DNA of 14,321 bases from Candidatus Bathyarchaeota archaeon (GCA_003601695.1 PIYH01000026.1:1-14321), one strand, 5' to 3'. Shown: positions 6,001 to 13,850, counted from the stretch's first letter. Translations and numbers: made by a program. The notes: generated by a model not told the origin, from the sequence alone.

Positions 6001-7216
6001 GGCTCCTTTCCTCCGTCATTAGGAATTTTGAGATTATGAAATAGTACACCATTTTATAAGCATTCGCCTTTTTCTCCGGACTTTTTATAATGCTTGATAG
6101 ATATACAAACGCGGTGAAGATTAATGGAACAATTCCTCCATATTTTCTGCTTTTCTCCTGAATCATCACATCATGTTCGTATATTCTAAAATTGTTTGAG
6201 ATAAGAAATTCTCGATATCTTCTTGAGGAGGCGACATAATCATTTTTTGTAAGGTTTTCGTACTGAACTGTCCAGTGAGTGATTATTGCCGCTTCTTTTA
6301 TGGCGCTTAAGGGATCACTTCGGCTACTATACGTCAGATCTACTGGCAGCCACCCCCAAGGAGGAACGTAAACCACCGCCCATCCGTGCCAGCCTATTCT
6401 TGTTAATCTTAGCATTAGGTGGCCTTCCCAATAAGATCTCTCTAAGTCTCGTTGAGGAATATAAATGCATCCGAGCTGTAGATATGCTGGTATACCTATT
6501 ATGCGGCAGAAAGTTATGAGTAGATTCGCTTGGTCGTCGCAGTCACCAGACATGTATTCTACTGTTTCGTTGGGATATCTTGGAATTTCGGGATGATAAT
6601 ATCTTATTTTTTCTCTGATCCATCTGATAAATTTCTCTAGTAGCAACAAGACGTTTGTCTCGTTTCCCGCGATCTTAAAGGCTAAGCTTCTGAGTTCTTC
6701 ATTATTCACTTGCCATGGACTCTCTGCCTTACAATATTCCTCCTTTAACTCCCTATCTATATCGCTTAATTTTCCTGATCGATTCTCCGAGATGGCTGGC
6801 AGAGAGCGAGGTTTAAGAATGATTTTGTAGGTAACTTTGTAAGTTATATTCTCACCGCATAGTATTTTGTTAGGAAGTGACAGGGAGGCTATTGGATTTC
6901 CATTCTCATCTATGCAGATCTCATTTATGGGGTGTGAAGTATTTAGGATATAGACTGTTTGCCAAGTATTATTCATGAAGAGGCTGATAGTCTTTTCTTC
7001 ATCGGAGATAAGCCACTCTTTTCCTTTCGGATTCCTATTTTCCATTGTTGATGTTATTGTTAAAATGAATGATTTATGTGCAGACGCTTCTTTGAGAGTT
7101 AAGGAATACTTGTAGAAGCAGCAGTATGCAACAAGCGGGGCTAGAAGAAGTATAAGTATTATGATGGCTCTATTGCGGCTTGGATTCAAGTTTCTCTTAG
7201 GAGTTCTGTTGCGCAT
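5993..7216 (-). CDS. Membrane-anchored transglutaminase-like protein
   Basis: A 407-residue protein. Residues 16-36 (AIIILILLLAPLVAYCCF region) form an N-terminal membrane anchor and about 360-377 a second helix, leaving a short basic tail. Between them is a beta-rich region with several NxT/NxS sites (about 45-140), then a transglutaminase-like domain with the full triad: C226 in GDCDDQA, H277 in HGWA and D293 in PVDLT. Both helices suggest the enzyme domain faces outside the cell. Family members are cysteine peptidases or amide-forming enzymes; which applies here is unknown. In bacteria, membrane transglutaminases of the TgpA type sit beside MoxR and DUF58 genes, and this gene likewise follows a MoxR and a VWA gene, 38 nt after the latter. 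The ATG at 7216 is the only sensible start; no strong SD is seen. Confidence 0.85.
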   Translation of the reverse strand: MRNRTPKRNLNPSRNRAIIILILLLAPLVAYCCFYKYSLTLKEASAHKSFILTITSTMENRNPKGKEWLISDEEKTISLFMNNTWQTVYILNTSHPINEICIDENGNPIASLSLPNKILCGENITYKVTYKIILKPRSLPAISENRSGKLSDIDRELKEEYCKAESPWQVNNEELRSLAFKIAGNETNVLLLLEKFIRWIREKIRYYHPEIPRYPNETVEYMSGDCDDQANLLITFCRIIGIPAYLQLGCIYIPQRDLERSYWEGHLMLRLTRIGWHGWAVVYVPPWGWLPVDLTYSSRSDPLSAIKEAAIITHWTVQYENLTKNDYVASSRRYREFLISNNFRIYEHDVMIQEKSRKYGGIVPLIFTAFVYLSSIIKSPEKKANAYKMVYYFIISKFLMTEERSHG

Positions 7217-7254
7217 TTCATGAATCGCCGATCTTCTCTAAATCTCTTCGTAAA

Positions 7255-9000
7255 TCACGTTATAAACTGTTTATATGTTCTAATAGTCTCTGAGAGAACA
7301 AGTCTGTGTAAGTCTCTCTCAGGTTTAATTACGTTCCATATTTTAAGATGCGGAACGCGTTTTAGACGTTCAATTCTATCAGAGTATTCTCCGCCCTTGA
7401 TTAGAAAGATATTTATTTTATGTTCCATCTTTGATTCTTCTTCTAGAAATGGAATAGCCTCATCTAAATTCTGCCATCCGCCATCAGTTATTATTATAAT
7501 AAAACATGGCTCCGATTTTTCTAAGAGAAGCGCTTTAACCTTGTGGAGGGGGAATATTGTGAATTCATCAAACCTCATCGATAGTACCAGCTCCTTAAAT
7601 TCTTCAGGATCCTCCCACTTCGTTGAGACGAAGCCCGTGGAGAATGTTATAGCAGCTGTATCTCCCCCGGCCCTACGCGCATTTAAGTATGCGATAAAGC
7701 TAGCGACTGAAGCTTCGTTATGAACTTTGCGCATGCTTAAGCTTGCGTCTAGGATTATTATTGCTGAAGGGACGAATCCGCTTGAGAATGATTGCCCACG
7801 TGGAGCAGGCTCCTTAATCCATTTCAGCGTTGTGACCTCGGGCATTAATGGTCCCTCATCGAGACTTGTTTCGATATCTAGCTCCTCGATTTCATCCTCT
7901 ATATACCATTCATCCGGATACCTTATAATAGACCAGACGGGTCTACGTCTACGGCTCTTGGTCAAATATTCTATTATTGCCCGCTGCGCTCTGGATTTAA
8001 ACCAGTATCGTCTCCACAGTAGCTCATCTATTCCTTCCATGATCTTATCATAAGGCTTTGATAATGTTACTGAGAGATGGGGTTCACCCATGAGATCTCC
8101 GCTAAGTGACGGATGTGACTTAGAATCAGATATTTTACGTCCTCCCTTTTCCTCATTTTTTGATATTAACTTTCTTATATTTTTCCCCTTCCCAAACCTT
8201 TTCTCTAAAGATTCATTTATTTTCTTTCTCTCATCTTCTGATAATCTTGGCTTGATCCATTGCTCATAAAACGTTCTAGCTTCAGATTCATCCTTAACTA
8301 ATCCATAGGTTTCCATGAATCTATCGATTGTTGAGTCTGCAAAATCCTCTCTTACATATATGGGACTGCCCATGATCGATTTCGCGATCCTCTTTTCGGA
8401 AAAAATTCGCGGATTCTTCTTCACAAGTCTGCTCAGAACAGATGCTATCACCTGAACCTTTACACGCCATGGTCTATCTAGGTATGAAATAAAGATTATT
8501 TCCTTGGCTGCTTTGAATAAGCTTTTATCTCTAACCTTAAATGCCGGATTGACGCAAAGATAAATGGTCTTCATTATTTCTTCGGATAATAACTCTGAGG
8601 ATTTCCCTCCGACTATTCTAACATGATATGGAACTTCCCCGAATCGACGGGGTAAGTAGCGAAGATCTACTTGAGTGTCTGAGAAGATCTGCATTGCTAG
8701 ATATGCGAGATTCCAGTCATGTGTGACCTCGAAAGCAGCGCGTTCTAAGCTATAAGCTGTTCTGATATCATATGGGCAGTGATGAATATGAGCTAGCTGG
8801 TGGCGAAAATACCACAATAGATATTTTTCTGGATCTACTCCTTTAGGAATCATGTTGGGATTTAAACATACTATTCCGTTAGCGACTATAAATTTAGGCT
8901 TTTCTTCTTCAATAATTGAGAGTCTTACAGGTGGACAATAAAGTTCAGACCACGCTTGATTAAATATCTTTACGATATCAATATGTTTCTCTTTTCTCAT
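7255..9000 (-). CDS. VWA-domain protein with metallopeptidase-like N-terminus (HQxxH)
   Basis: A 581-residue protein that should pair with the MoxR ATPase encoded just before it. The C-terminal von Willebrand A domain (about 412-575) has a complete metal-ion-dependent adhesion site: D418-x-S420-x-S422, T481, and D506 in ITDGG. The N-terminal part (about 1-125) resembles the metallopeptidase-like domain of VWA proteins of the DUF2201 type, but the zinc motif reads H67-Q-L-A-H71, followed by H73 H74 and a segment WNLAYLAMQIFSD, so the catalytic glutamate is replaced by glutamine. A helical middle and a charged, probably flexible linker (about 252-310) join the two. No membrane helix is seen, so it is cytosolic. 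Its ATG follows the MoxR stop after one base, indicating coupled translation. Confidence 0.82.
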   Translation of the reverse strand: MRKEKHIDIVKIFNQAWSELYCPPVRLSIIEEEKPKFIVANGIVCLNPNMIPKGVDPEKYLLWYFRHQLAHIHHCPYDIRTAYSLERAAFEVTHDWNLAYLAMQIFSDTQVDLRYLPRRFGEVPYHVRIVGGKSSELLSEEIMKTIYLCVNPAFKVRDKSLFKAAKEIIFISYLDRPWRVKVQVIASVLSRLVKKNPRIFSEKRIAKSIMGSPIYVREDFADSTIDRFMETYGLVKDESEARTFYEQWIKPRLSEDERKKINESLEKRFGKGKNIRKLISKNEEKGGRKISDSKSHPSLSGDLMGEPHLSVTLSKPYDKIMEGIDELLWRRYWFKSRAQRAIIEYLTKSRRRRPVWSIIRYPDEWYIEDEIEELDIETSLDEGPLMPEVTTLKWIKEPAPRGQSFSSGFVPSAIIILDASLSMRKVHNEASVASFIAYLNARRAGGDTAAITFSTGFVSTKWEDPEEFKELVLSMRFDEFTIFPLHKVKALLLEKSEPCFIIIITDGGWQNLDEAIPFLEEESKMEHKINIFLIKGGEYSDRIERLKRVPHLKIWNVIKPERDLHRLVLSETIRTYKQFIT

Positions 9001-9001
9001 C

Positions 9002-10240
9002 CTAAAATATCACATCCTTATATCTGAGGTTCTTCCAGCCCATCTGCGAGGATAACGTCTCGTCTCTCCTTAAGAGTCCTTCGCGGATCCATTTGTCCTC
9101 CATTTTTATAAGTTCCTCCGCGAATACAACATCTTCGACTGCTGCTTCTCGCGCCAGCTTGTATATTGAATAATTAAACTTCTTTGTTAGCTCATTTAGT
9201 ATAGCCCATTGTCTTCTGGCATCTCTGTCCGCCATCTTTACTCTCTCCATCTCTAGAATCTCTCGGATATCAGTCGGAATGTTCTTAGTCTTCACTAGGG
9301 ATAAACGGTGAGGCAATATCCAGAATGCCATCTGCAGAATATCATCTATCTTGCATTCTCCATCCAGCCATTCCGTAGCTTTCACTAGGTTAGTTAGAGC
9401 AACAGTGGCTCTTTCGCTTAGTGGCTCCTTAATCTTACTGCATATATCTCGTGTGAAGTGACAACCCTCGCAGAGGGCTGGAGGTTTAACCTCAGAGTTT
9501 TCTTTATCTCGTATGCACGCTTGTAGATCTCTAACTATGAGGTTTATAATTCCCATCTTATCGGAATCAAGTTCTATTTCTGAAACTTGCCTCCTCGCCT
9601 CTTCGAGATCCTCGAATGTTAAGATTTGAGGCATGGAGTCGACAATATTTCCTTCATACTTGTCCAATAATTCTTGGAGTTGAAATTTTTCGCTTAAAGT
9701 AAGCGATCTTAGAAAGATGCATATATCAAATCTATCGTAGAATGGTTGCGGATGGATGAATGAAGTTGCATCTATTGGATTCTCATTTGCCACTAGAAGA
9801 TAATCGCTAACCTTTGCCTTTTTCCCGTAGGCCCAAACTTCTCCGAACTGCATGAGGTGATGAATATTCGCTGTTGTGTAGGGGTTAAGCCTATTAACTT
9901 CGTCGAGAGCCTTCCCTCTGCTCTTCACAAAAGCGGCCCATAGGACTCGTTCAACACCTTCCTTTTCTAGTGATGGAATGTGAAGCCGACCGACAACTTC
10001 TCCTCTCTTCACTTCTGAAGCTCCGGAGACAACTACAAAGTCATCTCCACATATTCCTTTCAATACAAGAAGCATGAGTGTAGATTTTCCTAGACCATGA
10101 GGAGCTCGAATTAAGGTTGTTGATCTGGAATGAAGATGATTTAGAATCATTATATGTATAGACTGTTCATGACCTATGAATCTCGATTTTACTTCTCTTT
10201 CCCACCTTCTAATTTTATCCTTAATATTCATATATGGCAC
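9002..10240 (-). CDS. MoxR-type AAA ATPase with a four-cysteine cluster
   Basis: A 412-residue ATPase. Walker A is APHGLGKST (46-54), Walker B ALDEVNR (111-117, D113 E114), sensor 1 ANENP (151-155), arginine finger R170 in FYDRF, and sensor 2 R277 in SERA. The order and wording match the MoxR/RavA branch, whose members act as ATP-driven chaperones or assembly factors with a VWA partner, here the next gene. Unusual is a set of cysteines between core and sensor 2: C242, C257, C260 and C267, with H261, spaced to bind zinc or an iron-sulfur cluster. The GTG start at 10240 has GAGGAGG 4 nt upstream; an ATG three codons later is possible. Residues beyond 330 form a helical C-terminal extension that may contact the partner. 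Confidence 0.88.
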   Translation of the reverse strand: MPYMNIKDKIRRWEREVKSRFIGHEQSIHIMILNHLHSRSTTLIRAPHGLGKSTLMLLVLKGICGDDFVVVSGASEVKRGEVVGRLHIPSLEKEGVERVLWAAFVKSRGKALDEVNRLNPYTTANIHHLMQFGEVWAYGKKAKVSDYLLVANENPIDATSFIHPQPFYDRFDICIFLRSLTLSEKFQLQELLDKYEGNIVDSMPQILTFEDLEEARRQVSEIELDSDKMGIINLIVRDLQACIRDKENSEVKPPALCEGCHFTRDICSKIKEPLSERATVALTNLVKATEWLDGECKIDDILQMAFWILPHRLSLVKTKNIPTDIREILEMERVKMADRDARRQWAILNELTKKFNYSIYKLAREAAVEDVVFAEELIKMEDKWIREGLLRRDETLSSQMGWKNLRYKDVIF

Positions 10241-10256
10241 CTTTCCTCCTCGTGCA

Positions 10257-10607
10257 CTAGATGAGATGCATTATTATGTACGCAAAGGCCATGAGGATGA
10301 AGGATACTAAAAACGCGATCATAACTTTCATTAGCTTCATTCTCTTACGCATCTGAGCGTTCTCCTCCTCCAGCATATCTAAGCGGTACTTAAGCAAGGA
10401 AGCTGCTTCCCGATCCATAGTTACATTGCAACCTACCTCTCTACCTAAAAGTATAGATTCAAGAATATCCGATAATCCACTCTGACGCTTTTCTTCCATT
10501 TCCTCCTTAGGAACTTCAAAAATGATTTTCTCTCCCAGAACGTCTTTATAGAGAGGTCTGCTCTCAGCTCGCTTCTTCAGAAACTCTCTATACTTTTCGT
10601 TCTCCAT
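10257..10607 (-). CDS. Tail-anchored coiled-coil protein heading the MoxR cluster
   Basis: A 116-residue protein starting MENEKYREFL. Residues 66-92 are a charged heptad-like helix (LLKYRLDMLEEENAQMRKRM), and 93-115 form one C-terminal membrane helix, so the bulk should face the cytosol as a tail-anchored protein. I do not recognise a family. The frame is open for another 39 codons up to a TTG at 10724, but that extension has no ribosome site and the ATG at 10607 has a TATA-like box about 33 nt upstream. It is followed after 16 nt by the MoxR gene. The context suggests a membrane dock for the MoxR-VWA pair; that is inference. Confidence 0.68.
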   Translation of the reverse strand: MENEKYREFLKKRAESRPLYKDVLGEKIIFEVPKEEMEEKRQSGLSDILESILLGREVGCNVTMDREAASLLKYRLDMLEEENAQMRKRMKLMKVMIAFLVSFILMAFAYIIMHLI

Positions 10608-10634
10608 TACGCTCAGCTCTAACGTTCGTTTTTG

Positions 10635-10646
10635 CAATATTTTAAT
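10635..10646 (-). promoter_or_regulatory. TATA-like box for the five-gene cluster
   Basis: ATTAAAATATTG on the minus strand, centred about 33 nt before the ATG at 10607. It is the best promoter candidate for the transcript that runs to S6e at 5620. Confidence 0.35.
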
Positions 10647-10820
10647 GTTTTTGAGCGCGATGTAACCGATCGGTAAGAGAGAATACGACCGTCGCTCCGC
10701 CGAAAAATGTGAGGGGATGCACAAACGTGAATAGTAGGTTCTCAGAAGTCATCATCTACAGCATATAGACTACAATTTTAAGATGCGTTTAGCAATCATT
10801 TTTGTGGATGGGGATTAGAG

Positions 10821-11015
10821 ATGCGGCGGGTAAGCCGAAGAAGCATTCACGTCACAGTTGTAGGGGACGAGATATGTATATGTGGACTTCCCCTAGGAGA
10901 CCTGCTCGGCATGCTTGAGAGCTTAGAGGATGTCGATGTCGAGATCCAAGTTATCCCATGTTCTGAAGCGTCCTTTAATTTCTCTTCACGTATCTACTAT
11001 CTGTTGGTAAATTAG
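10821..11015 (+). CDS. Small hypothetical protein, 64 residues
   Basis: The frame reads MRRVSRRSIHVTVVGDEICICG and continues with a helix-like LGDLLGMLESLED (27-39) and a strand-like VDVEIQVIPC (38-47), a plausible small beta-alpha-beta fold. Codons look like the neighbours' (GAG, ATA, AGC). There is only a weak ribosome site (GGGGAT before the ATG) and no overlap with another gene. It stands alone and is divergent from the MoxR cluster. No family recognised; it could also be chance. Confidence 0.4.
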   Translation: MRRVSRRSIHVTVVGDEICICGLPLGDLLGMLESLEDVDVEIQVIPCSEASFNFSSRIYYLLVN

Positions 11016-11135
11016 ACCCATTCATACGTTGGTTAATTTGTCCTTAAGCATCAGATCCAGAAGAGAAGATGGCTCGATGAATAAGATGAAAACGCGGTCG
11101 CTTCAGGCTAAGTAGCTGGAATCTGATTTACATGC

Positions 11136-12035
11136 CTACCTAATGAAGAACTTGAATAACCATTTGAATCCCAGAATATTGATGGAGCTCTTAATTATCT
11201 CTTTCACCGCTAACCTCATCGCGTTCCCGCTTAGCTGATAATCTGATATACTCTCTTCGCTCTCGACATACTTATATCCTCTTACTATGACTGCTGGAAT
11301 TCCCTCATCTGTCTGACCCATCAGCAAGGCTGAGGCACAGGCAATCTCATGGGCTATGCAGTCTACACCGCCAAACTTCGGCTTACCGTAAAGATCCAAA
11401 TTGCCAAAGCCCTTATGGATGACTTCTATACCTGAGGAGCCTCTTGCAAAATCCAAGGATCCAAATGAGATCCACATCTCCGTGTCAGTTATGATGACGG
11501 CAATCCTCCTCCCAGTTAACTCTAGGATTCTACGCCTGATCTCCCGGGCGTACTCGTCCATATTCTCAGGCGGGACGCTCATCACGCCCTCCGGATGATT
11601 CGAGAAGTCCAATCCTGCGTCGCTATAGATCTGTCCTCCCCTCCTGACGATGAGAATGTACGGAATCCTCTTTATGGCCTCGTAGGCTCCAGCGATGTTT
11701 CTTGACATTCTCTCGATCCTGATCACATCCTTCTCAACGAGCTTTGCGAATGGAAGTATGAAGAGAACTTCATCGCTATTGTCTAGGACGGCTTGGATGA
11801 AACATGGATCTCCTCCGGTCTTCCCAGCGATCCTAAGCGCCCTCTTTGACGGTTTAACATCATCCAACCGAATCAGAAATCCATATGCTTTCGAGACCAC
11901 CTTGCTTGTTATCACAAGAATGTCTCCATCCTTTATGCCGCCAGCCTCTTTAGAAGCGGCATCTGCCACCATCTTTGCTAGGTCATCTCTAGGTCTGACT
12001 TCCGGAAGCCTTAAACCATACAACTCAACCTTCAA
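11136..12035 (-). CDS. CofE-family protein (coenzyme F420-0:L-glutamate ligase-like)
   Basis: CofE adds L-glutamate to F420-0 using GTP. This 299-residue protein keeps the family framework: GDILVITSKVVSKAYG (37-52), DAGLDFSN (139-146), IITDTE (181-186) and DCIAHEIACASALLMGQ (225-241) with VRGYKY after it. It departs from standard CofE after the TDT motif: the usual FGRPWRxG stretch reads EMWISFGS (186-193). That region shapes the substrate site, so a paralogue with altered specificity is possible. The usual length is about 250 residues; the tail beyond about 260 is an addition. The start is TTG at 12035, backed by GGAGGGG 6 nt upstream; an ATG at 12051 leads to an immediate stop. Monocistronic. 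If canonical, it implies F420 use by this archaeon. Confidence 0.78.
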   Translation of the reverse strand: MKVELYGLRLPEVRPRDDLAKMVADAASKEAGGIKDGDILVITSKVVSKAYGFLIRLDDVKPSKRALRIAGKTGGDPCFIQAVLDNSDEVLFILPFAKLVEKDVIRIERMSRNIAGAYEAIKRIPYILIVRRGGQIYSDAGLDFSNHPEGVMSVPPENMDEYAREIRRRILELTGRRIAVIITDTEMWISFGSLDFARGSSGIEVIHKGFGNLDLYGKPKFGGVDCIAHEIACASALLMGQTDEGIPAVIVRGYKYVESEESISDYQLSGNAMRLAVKEIIKSSINILGFKWLFKFFIR

Positions 12036-12126
12036 GTTTTACCCCTCCACATGTCTAAATAAGATTTCTAAAGAATTGCATCGTGTTCTTTCTCCTAAAC
12101 TAACCGAGGGCACTACCTTTTTATAG

Positions 12127-12140
12127 AATAGACCTTAGTC
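12127..12140 (+). repeat. Left terminal inverted repeat of the IS remnant
   Basis: AATAGACCTTAGTC, an exact reverse complement of 12584-12597. Similarity fades immediately inward. Confidence 0.75.
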
Positions 12141-12192
12141 GTTATTATTTTTTGGCAGTTTTTGCGGGTTTTAGGTTTTTTCTGACTGTTTT

Positions 12193-12410
12193 TCAGATGG
12201 CTGCTGTTCCCATCATTCTGAAGTTTGTTAATCCGCACATTATGTTTGTCATGGTGTCGTAGTTTTTTGAGGCAGTTTCTGAACTTATGCGTCATGATAC
12301 GGAACCTTTTTCAGATGGCTAATAGTGTGCTCCACCACTATTCTTTCCTTTGAGAGTTTCCGGTTGAACGCTTTCTGTTCGATGGTTAGCTCTTTTGCTT
12401 TGACAGCCTC
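12193..12410 (-). pseudogene. IS5-like transposase C-terminus, frameshifted
   Basis: The minus strand encodes EAVKAKELTIEQKAFNRKLS and, directly after, KERIVVEHTISHLKK (from 12410), the classic end of IS5-type DDE transposases, in which the E of VEH is the catalytic glutamate. At 12305 (AAAAAG-G) the frame shifts by one to FRIMTHKFRNCLKK, and at the next A run (AAAAAA-C, about 12260) it shifts again to YDTMTNIMCGLTNFRMMG, stopping with TGA at 12195-12193. Both breaks are at A tracts, suggesting slippage mutations. Upstream of 12410 no transposase motif is readable, so the first two catalytic aspartates are gone. Confidence 0.75.
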
Positions 12411-12583
12411 TCGTAATTAGGCAAGAAAATACACCCGACGATAAAGCCCGCACAAAAATAAACCTAGCCAATATCCACGCATATACGAACCTAATATCTC
12501 GATGAATATGGAGTTCCACAACAGTCGCTTTCTCTTCATCAAAACCCCAAAACGGCGAAAACTACACTAAACAAGCCAATTAT

Positions 12584-12597
12584 GACTAAGGTCTATT
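12584..12597 (-). repeat. Right terminal inverted repeat of the IS remnant
   Basis: GACTAAGGTCTATT, the exact inverse of the left end at 12127-12140. Confidence 0.75.
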
Positions 12598-12670
12598 AAT
12601 ATTTTTGAAGCACATATAAATTGTTTAAGAAGCGGAAAATCGGAGATTCAACAGACTTTGAATCTTTAAA

Positions 12671-12695
12671 CTTTTAAGAGAAACAAGCTTTTAAG
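12671..12695 (+). promoter_or_regulatory. Two TATA-like boxes for the Gfo/Idh/MocA gene
   Basis: CTTTTAAG occurs at 12671-12678 and again at 12688-12695, 17 bp apart. The second is centred 26 nt before an ATG at 12718 and 33 nt before the gene's ATG at 12725, matching archaeal promoter spacing. Confidence 0.4.
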
Positions 12696-12724
12696 TTCTT
12701 GATGAGACATCGCATATATGAGGA

Positions 12725-13762
12725 ATGAGTGATTTGAAGAAGTTTAAAGTGGGAATTATAGGCGTAGGCGTAATAGGACGGAAACATATAAATGTATTTT
12801 CAGCTAGCAAAGAGTCGGAAGTAGTCGCTATAGCAGATATAAACCCAAAGACTTTGAAGACGGTTTCAAAGGAATATGGTGTGGATAAGGCATTCTTAGA
12901 CTATCATGACCTTTTAGAATTAACCGATATAGACGGAGTTATCGTCTGTACTCCTCCCTTTGTCCATGCAAAGATCACATGTGATGCTGCCACATATGGC
13001 AAGCATGTCTTATGCGAGAAGCCGATGGCCATGAATTATGAAGAGGCCGAGAAGATGGTTAAGGCATGTGATGAGGCAAAGGTTAAGCTCGGAATTTGTA
13101 GTGCAAGAGATAGATTCATTCCGTCAGTAAAGTTAGCGAAGCAGTACATAGATGAAGGAGAGATCGGAAGGATCTACTATTATAGGGCTACAACCCTTAG
13201 GAGAAGAGGGAGACCCGGCATAGACATACTTAAGGAGTCAAAATGGTTCCTCGACTCGTCCAAGGCTGGTGGAGGCGCATTAATAGATATCGGCTGCTAC
13301 GATATAGATGTGGCTCTTTATCTCCTCGGAGATGTTCACCCAGCATCCGTAAGTTCAATGACGTTCAGAGGAATAGAGCCGCCTATAAAGCTGAGCACAA
13401 TCTACGATGTTGAGGAGCACTCTTCAGTACTTGTCAGATTCAAGGAAGGGGTTACCGCTATGTTTGAGACCGCATGGGCATCGAATATAGGTCCACACAC
13501 TGAGACGCTGATCTTTGGATCCGCTGGAGGACTAAAGTTGGATCCCTTCACTTACTACACTGAGGAAGATGGAATCGGAGTCTCAAAAATGCTTCATATA
13601 GAGAAACCCCATGATATTTGGAGCCAACTCGTCACCGACTTCATCACCGCATGCCGAGAAGATAGAGATCCAAAAACATCCGGAAGGGAAGGGCTAAAAA
13701 TTATGCAAATTATAGACGCGGCTTATCAATCAGCGAGGTCTGGAAGAGAAGTTAACATCTAG
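12725..13762 (+). CDS. Gfo/Idh/MocA-family oxidoreductase
   Basis: A 345-residue NAD(P)-dependent dehydrogenase, usual length for the family, which mostly oxidises sugars, inositols or related polyols. Seen are the Rossmann loop GVGVIG (13-18), an acidic end of the second strand in ADIN (D38, favouring NAD), the catalytic-lysine motif CEKP (K99) and GGGALIDIGCYDID (182-195). In the last motif the usual histidine (DxGxHxxD) is tyrosine, Y192, as in glucose-fructose oxidoreductase-like and dihydrodiol-dehydrogenase-like members. The C-terminal domain carries the normal beta-sheet region. An ATG at 12718 opens a five-codon frame that ends in TGA just inside this gene, so 12725 is the start; no clear ribosome site precedes it, which fits a short or absent leader. 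Substrate unknown; no sugar genes adjoin. Confidence 0.88.
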   Translation: MSDLKKFKVGIIGVGVIGRKHINVFSASKESEVVAIADINPKTLKTVSKEYGVDKAFLDYHDLLELTDIDGVIVCTPPFVHAKITCDAATYGKHVLCEKPMAMNYEEAEKMVKACDEAKVKLGICSARDRFIPSVKLAKQYIDEGEIGRIYYYRATTLRRRGRPGIDILKESKWFLDSSKAGGGALIDIGCYDIDVALYLLGDVHPASVSSMTFRGIEPPIKLSTIYDVEEHSSVLVRFKEGVTAMFETAWASNIGPHTETLIFGSAGGLKLDPFTYYTEEDGIGVSKMLHIEKPHDIWSQLVTDFITACREDRDPKTSGREGLKIMQIIDAAYQSARSGREVNI

Positions 13763-13814
13763 GAGATTTAGCCATAAATTTGAATAGCACAAGAAAACTA
13801 GATCTGGGACAAGT

Positions 13815-13850
13815 TAAATTTATTAAGAAGACAATAACTTACATATAATT
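13815..13850 (+). promoter_or_regulatory. Candidate rRNA promoter region
   Basis: AT-rich boxes AAATTTATTAAG (about 13817-13828) and CATATAAT (about 13842-13849) precede the structured 16S leader. Either could serve as TATA box; I cannot decide which from one sequence. Confidence 0.35.

Larger units (their letters stand above)
12127..12597. mobile_element. Degenerate insertion sequence with terminal inverted repeats
   Basis: AATAGACCTTAGTC at 12127-12140 is repeated exactly, inverted, at 12584-12597 (GACTAAGGTCTATT). Between them lies a broken transposase on the minus strand. Taken as GACCTTAGTC ends flanked by TA on both sides, the element would have a TA target duplication, as in some IS5-family groups; the exact boundary is uncertain. 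At about 470 bp it is much shorter than a full IS5-like element (commonly 800 bp or more), so internal sequence is lost. It lies 91 bp upstream of the CofE-like start. Confidence 0.75.

Noticed and set aside
7220..7723. 167-codon open frame on the plus strand
   Set aside because: It is the shadow of the VWA domain on the minus strand, where the MIDAS motif is intact.
10608..10724. 39-codon N-terminal extension of the tail-anchored protein
   Set aside because: It needs a TTG start without a ribosome site, and a TATA-like box lies within it at the right distance for the ATG at 10607.
11074..11125. Possible C/D-box guide RNA (CGATGA ... CTGA)
   Set aside because: The C box departs from RTGATGA and no D' or C' boxes are seen between.
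12113..12519. Two minus-strand open frames of 60 and 66 codons treated as genes
   Set aside because: They are pieces of the decayed insertion sequence read in mixed frames; the first carries part of the shifted transposase tail only.
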